Source: an uncultured Bacteroidales bacterium
Lineage (GTDB): Bacteria; Bacteroidota; Bacteroidia; Bacteroidales; F082
Reading direction: 5' to 3'
DNA length: 64,000 nucleotides
Assembly (NCBI GenBank): GCA_900317055.1
Contig: ONFF01000014.1
Span: 1 to 64,000, forward strand
Shown: positions 1-8,853 of the stretch, one piece after another
How positions within the stretch are numbered: position 1 is the first letter of the stretch
How the letters are laid out: every line of letters begins with the position of its first letter
Program-made: the position numbers and the translations under genes
Notes under the pieces: generated by a model
The model's input: only the letters and a program-made list of their open reading frames with translations
The model's database searches: none
Told to the model about the DNA's origin: nothing

Positions 1-405
1 GTTGATAGGCTCGCCCGTCAAGGCAATCTCACAATCCTCGGGAGCCACAATCATGTACATCTTGGCCACATCCCACACAAAGTTCTGGTCTCTCCAGCGA
101 CCCCCTCTATAAGTGGAGTTGCCGTCCTGTGACTTGATGATAGCACCAGTCGGGTTAGACAAAACGTCAAGGAGAGCGTTTTGCAGGTCTTCTTTGGTGA
201 TTTCAAGGTAGGTGGAGAACCAGTTCGTGCCCGCCGACAACGCTATCGTCTGGGTCACAGTTGAACCACAAAAAGCACTTTGGTGATCATCCAATCCGTG
301 CATCGAGGGCAGGCATGGACCTTCAAAATTCTGAGCTTGTACTTTCGTCATAGCCGTCATAATGAACGCGACCATCATTGCAATTGTAAATAACTTTGTT
401 TTCAT
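1..405 (-). CDS. Secreted protein, N-terminal part only
   Basis: The reading frame starts at 405 with a signal peptide (MKTKLFTIAMMVAFIM, then cleavage near AQA) and stays open to the left edge, so 135 residues are seen and the C-terminus is missing. The mature part carries a module I associate with Bacteroidales surface proteins: an NWFSTYLEIT segment, a KSQDG segment and an ALTGEPI segment. It is short of any catalytic motif. It is followed on the same strand, upstream, by the large BspA-like protein that ends 57 bases before this start, so the two could be co-transcribed and both exported. Function is unknown. Confidence 0.75.
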   Translation of the reverse strand, partial: MKTKLFTIAMMVAFIMTAMTKVQAQNFEGPCLPSMHGLDDHQSAFCGSTVTQTIALSAGTNWFSTYLEITKEDLQNALLDVLSNPTGAIIKSQDGNSTYRGGRWRDQNFVWDVAKMYMIVAPEDCEIALTGEPIN

Positions 406-461
406 TGTTTATGTTTTTATTATCGTTAACTCAATTTGTTCGCTTTTATTATATAAGGAAA

Positions 462-3400
462 TTAATTGTTTACAGGGTTCACCAAACGCACAACATTTCC
501 AGTGCTTCGATCATTCACAGAATTACTATAATCGATATAATTGGCAATAAAAATACAGTATGAAAAACCAGCACTAGAATGAGTGGATGACCAATAATTA
601 CAGTAAGTGGTTATGGAAGTCCCTTCGCGACCAACTGTTTTGGGCAAGAAGACTGCTCCATTGGCTTCAAGAATCGTAGTCCAATCCGTTGCACTTATGA
701 TGTTATCCAAGTAATTTCCATAATCAGGGTTAATAACTGGGATGTTCAGCGTGTAGGTAGAGGCATCCCAATTGTCGGGCAACAAGATGAGGCCATCCAC
801 ACCATTCACATTACCAAAAGCAAATCGGATACCTGATGCAGTATTACGTCCATTGATAATATAGGTCCATTCGTCATTGGTCAGTGTGCGCCATCCGCTG
901 TTTTCTTGGTTGCCGCCGTTACGTATCGCGTTGTAACCCCAGTCGGCCTTGCCTGTCGAGTAATTGAGGTCCCTGTATTGGCTATTATAGGCATAGTAGT
1001 CGCTGTTTGTTTGGCTCGTGCTCCAAGGCTGGTAACAAACGGCACCATGGTTGTAGCCGCTCGTGCCCCAGCCAAAGAGGTCGCGGTCGACGTTTTGGTT
1101 CGTACTGCCTTGTCCATTGTCGCCCAATGTCTCCCACTGTTTGTCGGCAAACTTCCAGTATGGTGTGCTGGCACTACCGATGTATTGCAGGTTGCCTTGC
1201 GAGAACCGCACTTGGTCGCCATTGCTATTCACGGTAAACTTGCCTTTGAGGGCGCCAGCCGGCCTTGCCGAGGATATGGGATAATAGTAGTATTTGATCG
1301 TTGTCGTTTCCGTCAGTTTTACAAAGAAGGCACTCATTGGCGAAATAGGTCCAGCCGAAAGCGTAACCTTTTCACCCTCTTCGTTGTAGACCATGAGCTC
1401 CATCGGTATGTATTCGCCGTCATCGTCTTGCCTGTAGATATAAACGTCGCAGGTGAGGAAATTACCCAAGAGGTACCATCCGTTGAAGTTGTTGTTTGGA
1501 TTCTCATAATAAGGCACATTGGGGAGATTATAAGAGCCTGACATCATTGTACTGCCCGTCAGCGATAGCTCCTGGTCATTGGGGCTGGCAAAAAGATAAC
1601 CCTCAAGCTGTTCAAGCTCGTCGATAGGATCTTGATTGCTGTTGCGCCACTCGGCATTCGGATAATTCTCGTTGAACTTATACAGGTCACAGCCTGGGGA
1701 GGTCATTGCTGTCGGTACAGGTATGTCCTCAATGAACGGGGAGGCGAGCAGGTAATAGTGGTCCTGGTTGTTCGCGTTGCCGTAGCCTACGATGTTTTTC
1801 TTCATGGTAACCACAAGGCCGCTTGTACGATGCCAAAGTTGGCCGCCGTCTTCAACGGTGATGCTGCCGCCGTTGAGGGTAACATTCCATGCGTATGCAG
1901 TATAACCTGAGGGGATGACGGCATCGGCGCGGATGATGACATCGCTGCCTTCTTCGGGCACTTCGCCGATATTCCAGTTGCTGCCATCGTTCCAGTAGCC
2001 GTCGGTGAGGAAGGTATTCGAAAGGTCTGGTTCGAAGTTGAAGTTATCGAGGTAAAGATAATACTCGTCGTAAGAAGTGAGTTTGACAGCGACATATTTC
2101 GTGCCTATGGGGAAGAACGCTTCATAAGGATGCCAAGTTTGGTCATTGGCGGTCACTTCCTCGCCCCAGATGAAAGCATTAGGCGATTTTGTGGTTGTGG
2201 AGTAACCCACTTGGAAAGTCTCAGGCCAGCTGTCCGAAAAGTTCTTGTAGTAAAACGACAAGTGCATGCTCGTGGTTCCCTCAAACTTGGGTGAAATGAG
2301 GTATTGGGGCGGATTGGTGTTATAACGGAACCGGAAAGAATAGTTGCTTTCGTGGGCATCCCAATCGCTGATGCCTGAAGAGCTCTCGCAATCCAGCATG
2401 GTCCAGCAGTCGAATTCACTGGGGTCTTCGAAGCCGTATGCGTAGGGTAAACTCTTGGGCTCACAAGCGGGAGTGAAGCCGAAAGTGGTCTTGGGGATGA
2501 AATCGCGCTGGGTGGCGGGGATGGTTCCCGTACTGCTGCCATTTGAGCCAGAAATGGATGCCCCGGTGACTTCTTGGCCGTAGAAGTAAATATTCTTATA
2601 GCCTTCGTCATCGGTATTCTCTATACCCACTAAGAGATTACCGCCTTGGTAAGTGAAGGGCGTGCTGAAGTTGATGGTCATTTTACCACCGTTATCTGTG
2701 CTCACGATGTCGAAAAAGCCACTATAGACGATGGTGGCGGATGATTTGAGCTCGTAGGCACTAATCGAAGTGTAATTCACCTCCTTCAGGTAGACATCCG
2801 CAGGGCTTACCGTGGTGTAAGGGATATTGCTACTGGTGGTATAGAACGTCATGCTGGTGATAGATGCGCCTACCATTTCCACCAAGTCGTTGGCGGGAAT
2901 GACGAACTGGCTCCTGGTGAAGTCGTCGAAATAGAAGATATAGGCGGGGATAGTGTTTCTGGAGAACGTGCCATCATACACGGTCAGCGTTTCCATGCAG
3001 TGCATGTTGGTGAACTGGCTCCAGCCCGAGGCTGATTGATAGTCCCCCAATGAGGCGCATGGCACCGTCACCGGGATGTCCGTTGGCACATTAAGGAACA
3101 CATCTGTACCCATGGTAGGCACCGACTCGGGATATACCATTATGGAAGTCAGGCCTGTGCAGTTCTTGAAAGCCGAATTGCCTATTGAGGACACGGAACT
3201 GCCGATGGTCAGCGAGCCGGTGAATGAGGAGCAAGAACTGAAAGCATTGTTACCTATCGTGGTCACGGAATTGGGGATAGTCAGCGAACCCACGAAATGG
3301 GTGCATGATCCAAAGGCGTTGTTGCCTATCGTAACCAAGGTGTTCGGGAGGGTCAACGTGCCTGTGTAGCCGGAGGCGCCATTAAAAGCGAAATTACCAA

Positions 3401-3614
3401 TAGCGGTCACGGTGTAGGTGATGTTGTTGTAGGTCACGGTGCTGGGGATGGAAAGCGAGCCCGAGGCGGTAATGCCCGACTTGCGGCCATCTACCGTCAC
3501 GGTCGTCCCATCGGCATTGACGGTGTACTTGAGGTAACCATCATCGAAGGATAGTGCAAACAGATTCGTCACTCCGACCGTGCAAAGGAGAAGCAAAAGG
3601 AGAAGTTTTTTCAT
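462..3614 (-). CDS. BspA-like leucine-rich repeat surface protein with C-terminal lectin-like domain
   Basis: A 1050-residue exported protein. Residues 1-20 are a signal peptide. Residues about 25-180 hold LRR_5/BspA-type repeats (repeating pattern LTIPNSVTTIGNNAFSSC). Residues about 390-530 resemble a choice-of-anchor J (gingipain adhesin-like) domain beginning YAYGFEDPSEFDCW. After a linker, residues about 790-1050 form the widespread Bacteroidales module that starts GKFTVNSNGDQVRFSQGNLQ and ends with NYWSSTHSS and a final VVRLV, resembling FISUMP/formylglycine-enzyme-like folds. No C-terminal sorting domain is obvious. It probably binds host or matrix ligands at the cell surface. The last 150 bases are more AT-rich than the rest of the gene. 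Confidence 0.8.
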   Translation of the reverse strand: MKKLLLLLLLCTVGVTNLFALSFDDGYLKYTVNADGTTVTVDGRKSGITASGSLSIPSTVTYNNITYTVTAIGNFAFNGASGYTGTLTLPNTLVTIGNNAFGSCTHFVGSLTIPNSVTTIGNNAFSSCSSFTGSLTIGSSVSSIGNSAFKNCTGLTSIMVYPESVPTMGTDVFLNVPTDIPVTVPCASLGDYQSASGWSQFTNMHCMETLTVYDGTFSRNTIPAYIFYFDDFTRSQFVIPANDLVEMVGASITSMTFYTTSSNIPYTTVSPADVYLKEVNYTSISAYELKSSATIVYSGFFDIVSTDNGGKMTINFSTPFTYQGGNLLVGIENTDDEGYKNIYFYGQEVTGASISGSNGSSTGTIPATQRDFIPKTTFGFTPACEPKSLPYAYGFEDPSEFDCWTMLDCESSSGISDWDAHESNYSFRFRYNTNPPQYLISPKFEGTTSMHLSFYYKNFSDSWPETFQVGYSTTTKSPNAFIWGEEVTANDQTWHPYEAFFPIGTKYVAVKLTSYDEYYLYLDNFNFEPDLSNTFLTDGYWNDGSNWNIGEVPEEGSDVIIRADAVIPSGYTAYAWNVTLNGGSITVEDGGQLWHRTSGLVVTMKKNIVGYGNANNQDHYYLLASPFIEDIPVPTAMTSPGCDLYKFNENYPNAEWRNSNQDPIDELEQLEGYLFASPNDQELSLTGSTMMSGSYNLPNVPYYENPNNNFNGWYLLGNFLTCDVYIYRQDDDGEYIPMELMVYNEEGEKVTLSAGPISPMSAFFVKLTETTTIKYYYYPISSARPAGALKGKFTVNSNGDQVRFSQGNLQYIGSASTPYWKFADKQWETLGDNGQGSTNQNVDRDLFGWGTSGYNHGAVCYQPWSTSQTNSDYYAYNSQYRDLNYSTGKADWGYNAIRNGGNQENSGWRTLTNDEWTYIINGRNTASGIRFAFGNVNGVDGLILLPDNWDASTYTLNIPVINPDYGNYLDNIISATDWTTILEANGAVFLPKTVGREGTSITTYCNYWSSTHSSAGFSYCIFIANYIDYSNSVNDRSTGNVVRLVNPVNN

Positions 3615-3731
3615 AGCAGTAGGATTTATAGATATAGACGCTTCAAAATTAGGGAAATAATTTCAACTATCGTTATTTTTGTCAAAAAAAAGTTTGGGAG
3701 CTCCTATTTGCTTCGCAATGTGCTGCCAAAA

Positions 3732-3763
3732 AAACGGCCACCCTCTTCCGAGAGCGGCCGTTT
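3732..3763 (-). terminator. Rho-independent terminator after rpsA
   Basis: On the minus strand an AAACGGCC arm pairs with GGCCGTTT across a short GC-rich loop, followed by a run of T. It lies 25 bases past the rpsA stop, facing the right way. Confidence 0.8.
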
Positions 3764-3787
3764 GGCGTTTTTCAGCAAGTGAAACGA

Positions 3788-5668
3788 TTATTCGCCTTTC
3801 TGGGCTTTCTCTTGCTTCTCAAGGTTTTCTTTCAGACCGGCAAGGACTTCGAGGTCGCCGAGGGTGCTGTGCTCAATGTTGTCATTGATTTCCTTCACAG
3901 TGCGCTTGGCTTGCTTGGCTGCCTTTTCAGCGGCCTTTTCCTCTGGGCTCTTGCTCGAGACTTCCTTCTCTTCCTCTACCTTAGGCAGAGCGAGGATGAT
4001 CTTCTTGCTTTCCTTGTTGAACTCAAGGACCTTGAACTCGAGGCTGTCGTCAACCTTGGCGGGAGTACCGTCTTCCTTCTTCATGTAGCGGCTGGGGCAA
4101 AAGCCTTCCACGCCGTAAGGCAATGAAACGACGGCGCCCTTGTCGTTAGCGCTGATGACGGTGCCTTGGTGCATGGAACCGACGGTGAAGACGGTTTCAA
4201 ACACATCCCAAGGATTCTCTTCGAGTTGCTTGTGGCCGAGGCTGAGGCGGCGGTTCTCCTGGTCGACGTCGAGAACGACGACATCAATGGTCTCGCCAAC
4301 CTTGGTGAATTCGGCCGGGTGCTTGATCTTCTTCGACCAGCTGAGGTCGCTGATGTGGATCAGGCCATCGACGCCTTCTTCGAGTTCGACGAAGATACCG
4401 AAGTTGGTGAAGTTACGCACGGTGGCGGTGTGCTTCGAGCCAATCGGATAGCGGTCGGTGATGTTGGCCCACGGGTCGGGCATCAACTGCTTCATGCCGA
4501 GGCTCATCTTGCGCTCCTCGCGGTCGAGGGTCAAGACCTTGGCTTCCACCTCGTCGCCCACCTTCAGGAAGTCCTGGGCGCTGCGGAGGTGTTGGCTCCA
4601 TGACATCTCGGACACGTGGATGAGGCCTTCAACGCCAGGAGCGATCTCAACGAACGCACCGTAGTCGGCGATGACGACGACCTTACCCTTGACAGTGTCA
4701 CCCACCTTGAGGTTCTCGTCGAGAGCATCCCACGGATGAGGAGTGAGCTGCTTGAGGCCCAAGGCAATACGTTTCTTGTTGTCGTCGAAGTCGAGGATGA
4801 CGACCTTGATCTTCTCGTCCAACTTGACCACCTCTTCGGGGTGCGTGATGCGGCCCCAGCTGAGGTCGGTGATGTGGATGAGACCGTCGACGCCACCGAG
4901 GTCGATGAACACACCGTAGCTGGTGATGTTCTTGACCACGCCTTCGAGGATCTGACCCTTCTCGAGCTTGCTGATGATCTCGGCCTTCTGGGCTTCGAGT
5001 TCGTCCTCGATGAGGGCTTTGTGTGACACAACCACGTTCTTGAACTCTTGGTTGATCTTCACGACTTTGAATTCCATCACGCTGTCAACAAACACGTCGT
5101 AGTCACGAATGGGCTTGACGTCGATTTGCGAACCAGGCAGGAAGGCTTCGAGGCCGAACACTTCGACGATGAGGCCACCCTTGGTGCGGCTCTTGACATA
5201 ACCGTTGACGATTTCGCCACTTTCGTAAGCTTCGTTGACGCGATCCCACGACTTGAGGAGTTCGGCTTTCTTGTGTGACAGGATGAGTTGGCCGTTGGGA
5301 CCTTCTTGGTTCTCAACATAGACTTCCACCTTGTCGCCCACCTTCAGGTTGGGGTTGGTGCGGAATTCAGCAACAGGAATAACACCATCCGACTTAAAGC
5401 CGATGTTAACCACGACTTCACGCTCGGTGATAGCAACAACTGTGCCTTCAATAACCTCGTGGTCAGCCACTTGGCTCATTGTGCCTGCATAACGCTCTTC
5501 AAGCTTGGCGCGTTCGTCAGCTGAGTAGTTGTCGAACTTTTTGTGTGATGAAGTCCAATCGAAATCTGCGGCGGGAACCGGTTTCGGTCTAGGAGTTCTG
5601 ACTTTCTTTTCAACTGGCTTTTCTTCTGCTGGCATAGCCTCGTTGATGATGTTTTCGTTTTCTTCCAT
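3788..5668 (-). CDS. rpsA: 30S ribosomal protein S1
   Basis: The protein binds mRNA through S1 (OB-fold) domains and helps load it on the 30S subunit. Six S1 repeats follow one another after an acidic, proline-rich N-terminus of about 55 residues; typical repeat signatures such as GVDGLIHITDLSW and GVEGLIHVSEMSW are visible. The C-terminus is Lys/Glu-rich. I chose the start at 5668 (MEENENIINEAMP), giving 626 residues, because the 16 residues upstream (from 5716) look like translated leader. A TATCTTTG -7 element lies on the minus strand at 5798-5805, leaving a leader of roughly 120 bases. Confidence 0.95.
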   Translation of the reverse strand: MEENENIINEAMPAEEKPVEKKVRTPRPKPVPAADFDWTSSHKKFDNYSADERAKLEERYAGTMSQVADHEVIEGTVVAITEREVVVNIGFKSDGVIPVAEFRTNPNLKVGDKVEVYVENQEGPNGQLILSHKKAELLKSWDRVNEAYESGEIVNGYVKSRTKGGLIVEVFGLEAFLPGSQIDVKPIRDYDVFVDSVMEFKVVKINQEFKNVVVSHKALIEDELEAQKAEIISKLEKGQILEGVVKNITSYGVFIDLGGVDGLIHITDLSWGRITHPEEVVKLDEKIKVVILDFDDNKKRIALGLKQLTPHPWDALDENLKVGDTVKGKVVVIADYGAFVEIAPGVEGLIHVSEMSWSQHLRSAQDFLKVGDEVEAKVLTLDREERKMSLGMKQLMPDPWANITDRYPIGSKHTATVRNFTNFGIFVELEEGVDGLIHISDLSWSKKIKHPAEFTKVGETIDVVVLDVDQENRRLSLGHKQLEENPWDVFETVFTVGSMHQGTVISANDKGAVVSLPYGVEGFCPSRYMKKEDGTPAKVDDSLEFKVLEFNKESKKIILALPKVEEEKEVSSKSPEEKAAEKAAKQAKRTVKEINDNIEHSTLGDLEVLAGLKENLEKQEKAQKGE

Positions 5669-5839
5669 GTAAATAAATTGATAAAAATTGTACCCGCAAG
5701 CGTTCCAGACATCCACCTACGAGGAGGTTAAACTTTTGATTTACAACTCAAACCGCTGATTTTGCAATCCGTCTGGAGCGCGGCTTGAATTGGGCTGCAA
5801 AGATAGGAATTATTTCCATACAAAATACATCCTAACGAA

Positions 5840-7195
5840 TTATTTTTCAATCTTTTTCACAAACCCCACAATCATCTCCAACACCTCGGGCGAAATGGTC
5901 TCCTCAATCTCGAAATATTCGTTGGGCGAGCCCGTCTCGCAATGTTGGAAAAGATGGTTCAAGTCGGGCAGCTCGTGAAGGGTGAGGTTAGTCTTGCCGT
6001 GTTCGGTGATGATTTTCTCGTATGCAGGAAGATTTTGTGAAGCAATCACTTGCAAGTCCTTGGAGCCATTCAACAGCAACGCAGGACAATTCGTCTTCAC
6101 GATGACCTCGGTGGGGTCGTATTTCAAGAAATAATACATCCACGGCGATGCCATTTGCCCAACCGTCTGCTCGGTCAGTTCCTCGTTATAGCCCCAGCCT
6201 TTCACCAACTGGCGCAGCAGACTATCGGCCTCTTCCCTATTGCTTGACGCTTCGATGATGTCGAACATCTGAGCGTTAGTATTACTGTTGAATTGAACAG
6301 CTTCTTCCGGCATACCCGAAACCCTAAGTATAGCCTTCTGCTGTTCTTTGAGCACCTCTATGCCATTCACCGAGGGCCCTGCCAAAGAAACCAGAAAAGC
6401 CACTTCGGGCCGACGCGCCGACACCATAAAGTTGATGATACCACCTTCACTGTGACCCAAGATACCGACCTTTGAAGCATTGATTTCCTTGCGGTTACGA
6501 AGATAGTCGAAGGCGGCCTCGGCATCGTAGGAGAAATCCATGGAGGTGGCATTTTTCACTTCACCTGTGGAGCCGCCTACACCACGGTCATCGTAGCGCA
6601 ACACGGCAATGCCATGAAGGGCGCAATAATCCGCGATGACCCAGAAGGGACGGTGGTTCATCAATTCCTCATCGCGGTCCTGCTGCCCACTACCCGAAAC
6701 GAGTACCATGGCTGGAAACGGGCCTTTGCCTTCGGGGATGGTCAAAGTGCCAACTAACTTGTTTCCTTCTTTTTCATTGACAAAGGTCACTTCCTCAATA
6801 TGATAATTGAACGGAGGCTGTGGATCTTGAGGTCTGGCCTTTTTCTGTTCTTTTTTCTCTGCCTTGGCAAGGTTGAGCGGAAAGGTCATGCCGTGTTGAG
6901 CGAACTCCCCTTCTATGGTCGAGTCTTTCAGCACACCTAAATAAGTGGCACCCATGGCGTTCATTTTCAATTCCAAATGTCCGTCTTGGAAAGTTGTTTC
7001 GTCCACGGGAATATCATACGCGCCTTGGGCAGGCACATCAAAAGTGGCAGAATAGCCGCTTTCAATGGCTTTGATGTCGAAAGCCGTCTCCAGCTTTTGT
7101 ACACCTAGGTCAATCTCACCTTTCCAATAGCCCTCGATTTGGGCTTGGGCTTGCAGGACGGCAAATAACAGCAAGAATAAGATTTTGTTTTTCAT
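5840..7195 (-). CDS. Exported alpha/beta hydrolase
   Basis: A 451-residue protein with a signal peptide ending QAQA. The N-terminal 120 residues form a separate beta-rich domain often attached to this Bacteroidales hydrolase group. The catalytic domain follows: VLVSGSGQQDRDE near the oxyanion hole, the nucleophile elbow GHSEGG at about residue 248, and the last third contains NGSKDLQV (acid) and LPDLNHLF (histidine). It is therefore a serine esterase or peptidase of the COG1073/acyl-aminoacyl-peptidase type acting in the periplasm. The substrate is not evident. It has about 120 bases of leader shared with repeats upstream. Confidence 0.85.
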   Translation of the reverse strand: MKNKILFLLLFAVLQAQAQIEGYWKGEIDLGVQKLETAFDIKAIESGYSATFDVPAQGAYDIPVDETTFQDGHLELKMNAMGATYLGVLKDSTIEGEFAQHGMTFPLNLAKAEKKEQKKARPQDPQPPFNYHIEEVTFVNEKEGNKLVGTLTIPEGKGPFPAMVLVSGSGQQDRDEELMNHRPFWVIADYCALHGIAVLRYDDRGVGGSTGEVKNATSMDFSYDAEAAFDYLRNRKEINASKVGILGHSEGGIINFMVSARRPEVAFLVSLAGPSVNGIEVLKEQQKAILRVSGMPEEAVQFNSNTNAQMFDIIEASSNREEADSLLRQLVKGWGYNEELTEQTVGQMASPWMYYFLKYDPTEVIVKTNCPALLLNGSKDLQVIASQNLPAYEKIITEHGKTNLTLHELPDLNHLFQHCETGSPNEYFEIEETISPEVLEMIVGFVKKIEK

Positions 7196-7197
7196 AA

Positions 7198-7296
7198 ACT
7201 ACGGATTACACGGATTTTACGGATTAATTATAACTACGAATTTCACGAATCACACGAATGAATTTGGCTGCTTCGCAGCTGATTACACGAATTGCC
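7198..7296. repeat. Degenerate ACGGATT/ACGAATT repeat tract
   Basis: The tract holds three copies of ACGGATT and four of ACGAATT-like units, with a small GCTGCTTCGCAGC hairpin inside. Units are too short and irregular for a CRISPR. It resembles dispersed intergenic repeats common in Bacteroidetes. Confidence 0.6.
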
Positions 7297-7320
7297 AACT
7301 ACTAACTAATAATCACGGGG

Positions 7321-7505
7321 TCATAGGATTGTCGTCACTTGTGTAAAGCAGCATGGCGATGAAACCTATCGGGAAAAACATCATGAAGCACACGCCAAAC
7401 CAAACCAAAAAGATTTACAACGGTTGCGGGCAATCAAGCCACCCACTACAGCTTGCAGGAGGTAAAGGAATACCACGAGAATGATGATCCAAGTTTCTTT
7501 GTCCA
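7321..7505 (-). pseudogene. Frameshifted small membrane protein
   Basis: From the ATG at 7505 the frame reads MDKETWIIILVVFLYLLQAV and continues to about IARNRCK, then stops soon after TTTTTGG. Shifting one base there restores FLVWFGVCFMMFFPIGFIAM and a terminus LLYTSDDNPMTP with stop at 7321. Together the halves make a coherent protein of about 61 residues with two membrane spans. Length 185 bases (3n+2) fits a single-base indel near 7410. It may be decayed or a sequencing error in the homopolymer. The product has no assigned function, but sits in the SPFH/CPBP membrane cluster. Nothing else codes in 7196-7608. Confidence 0.55.
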
Positions 7506-7608
7506 TAATGTGTTATTTTACAAGGTTAATCCTCAAGTTCTCCGCAAGGAGAACCATATTAATGATAGATTTATGTAGGATTTGTTTCCAAAAAAAAACA
7601 AACATCAT

Positions 7609-7785
7609 TTACTTCTTCTTCCTCCCACTCTTCTTCAACGCCTCAGCGATAATCCACTGCAGCTGCCCGTTGACGGAGCGGAACTCGTCGGCGGCCCATT
7701 TCTCCACCGCCTCCATCGTCTCGGCATCGACACGAAGCAGGAAGGTTTTAGTATTCGTACTATTTTCTTTCTCCTTTGCCATCAT
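7609..7785 (-). CDS. Arc-like ribbon-helix-helix DNA-binding protein
   Basis: A 58-residue protein from the first of two adjacent ATGs (7785; the other is 7782). A GGGAGG sequence five bases upstream supports this start over an upstream ATG at 7839. The core KTFLLRVDAETMEAVEKWAADEF is a ribbon-helix-helix strand plus helix, followed by RSVNGQLQWIIAEAL, as in Arc family proteins. Such small regulators commonly accompany SPFH and CPBP genes in Bacteroides, and here lie in the same minus-strand cluster. The C-terminus is basic (KKSGRKKK). It likely autoregulates the cluster; that is inference. Confidence 0.75.
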   Translation of the reverse strand: MMAKEKENSTNTKTFLLRVDAETMEAVEKWAADEFRSVNGQLQWIIAEALKKSGRKKK

Positions 7786-7805
7786 CAAGTCCTCCCTTTC
7801 TTTGA

Positions 7806-7886
7806 CACGGGACTTCGAGACACGAGACTTCGGGACCAAATGTGTTGGCCCGTCTCGTAGTCCCGCAGTCTCGCAGTCTCGCGTCT
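7806..7886. repeat. Short CGAGACT/CGGGAC repeat tract
   Basis: The tract holds interspersed GGGACTTCGAGAC, CGAGACTTCGGGAC and TCTCGCAGTCTCGCG units in both orientations between the CPBP and Arc-like genes. It looks like dispersed intergenic repeat DNA rather than coding sequence. Confidence 0.5.
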
Positions 7887-7914
7887 TAATTTTAAGCTAA
7901 ACTCGTTCATATAC

Positions 7915-8823
7915 TTACCTCCCTATTGCTTCGCCCAAGGTCATCGAGAGGATGTCATCCTTGGAGATGTACTTGTCATAAATCCAAATGCACAAAATGG
8001 TCACCGCCATGACAATGAAGCCCGACAGGCCTGCCATGCCGTTCAGGAAGTCGTTGCCACCCAAGGTGAAATAAATAGTCGTACCCGAAACGGCATTAAT
8101 AGTGCCGTGCAGGATGGCCGCCACAACCATGGACTTGGATTTCAGCACGAAATACAACTCTATGATACCCAGCAAGATGCACATCCCCACCATAAGCAAG
8201 ACGCCCCATTGCGGTTCGTTCGGGTAGTTGTGACCCATCAGGATGAGCGGAAAATGCCAGATGCCCCACACGATGCCGATGAACAAGGCGGCTTTCCAAA
8301 ACTTCAGCTCGCTCAAGGCACCGACGAGATAATTGCGCCAACCAAATTCTTCGCCAAAAGAAGCGATGGCGTTGACGGTGATGCCTGCCAGCAATCCACT
8401 GAAAACAACGGAAATCAGCATCAAATAGCCGGGCATGTTGCCTAATTGCTCACGCACCATTTCCTGCTGATCCTCGGGAATATGATACTGGTTGATGAGT
8501 TGCTCGGAGTTGTATCGCAGTTCCACGCTTGGAAACAATCCATTGATGGGAATGCAGAGGAATACCATTGCCACGGGTAACAGCCAAGCCACCACCCACA
8601 CCCACGACACCTTGAAGTTGACCAAGCCCGTGTGATTGAATTTCTCCTTGTCGATGGCTTGCAACACAAGGGCCGTGATGAGCGGGAAAAACATATACAC
8701 TGCGGAGAAGACCATGAGTCCCGTAGGGGTGTCTGCTCCTATGCCGAAGCCCCAGTGGACCACGGCAAATACTGCCCAACTGAAGAGGCAGACAATGATG
8801 GAAAATCTTATTGCTTTTTTCAT
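7915..8823 (-). CDS. CPBP family intramembrane glutamic endopeptidase
   Basis: A 302-residue polytopic membrane protein with about eight hydrophobic segments. The three family motifs are present: EEFGWRNYL at about residue 159 (EExxxR), HFPLILMGH in the next helix, and HGTINA near the C-terminus. These supply the catalytic glutamate and histidines of the Abi/CAAX-protease fold in the cytoplasmic membrane. Substrates of bacterial members are mostly unknown; some act on bacteriocin-type peptides. It is in the same orientation as the SPFH gene and regulator. Confidence 0.88.
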   Translation of the reverse strand: MKKAIRFSIIVCLFSWAVFAVVHWGFGIGADTPTGLMVFSAVYMFFPLITALVLQAIDKEKFNHTGLVNFKVSWVWVVAWLLPVAMVFLCIPINGLFPSVELRYNSEQLINQYHIPEDQQEMVREQLGNMPGYLMLISVVFSGLLAGITVNAIASFGEEFGWRNYLVGALSELKFWKAALFIGIVWGIWHFPLILMGHNYPNEPQWGVLLMVGMCILLGIIELYFVLKSKSMVVAAILHGTINAVSGTTIYFTLGGNDFLNGMAGLSGFIVMAVTILCIWIYDKYISKDDILSMTLGEAIGR

Positions 8824-8853
8824 AGGTTTAACTATTTAATGTGAAAACACCCC

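Noticed and set aside
906-1541. A 211-residue plus-strand frame inside the BspA-like gene
   Set aside because: Antisense to a clear exported protein, with no domain and no promoter; typical codon-bias shadow.
7198-7296. Possible CRISPR-like array
   Set aside because: Units are 7 bases, irregular and without unique spacers; no cas genes in the window.
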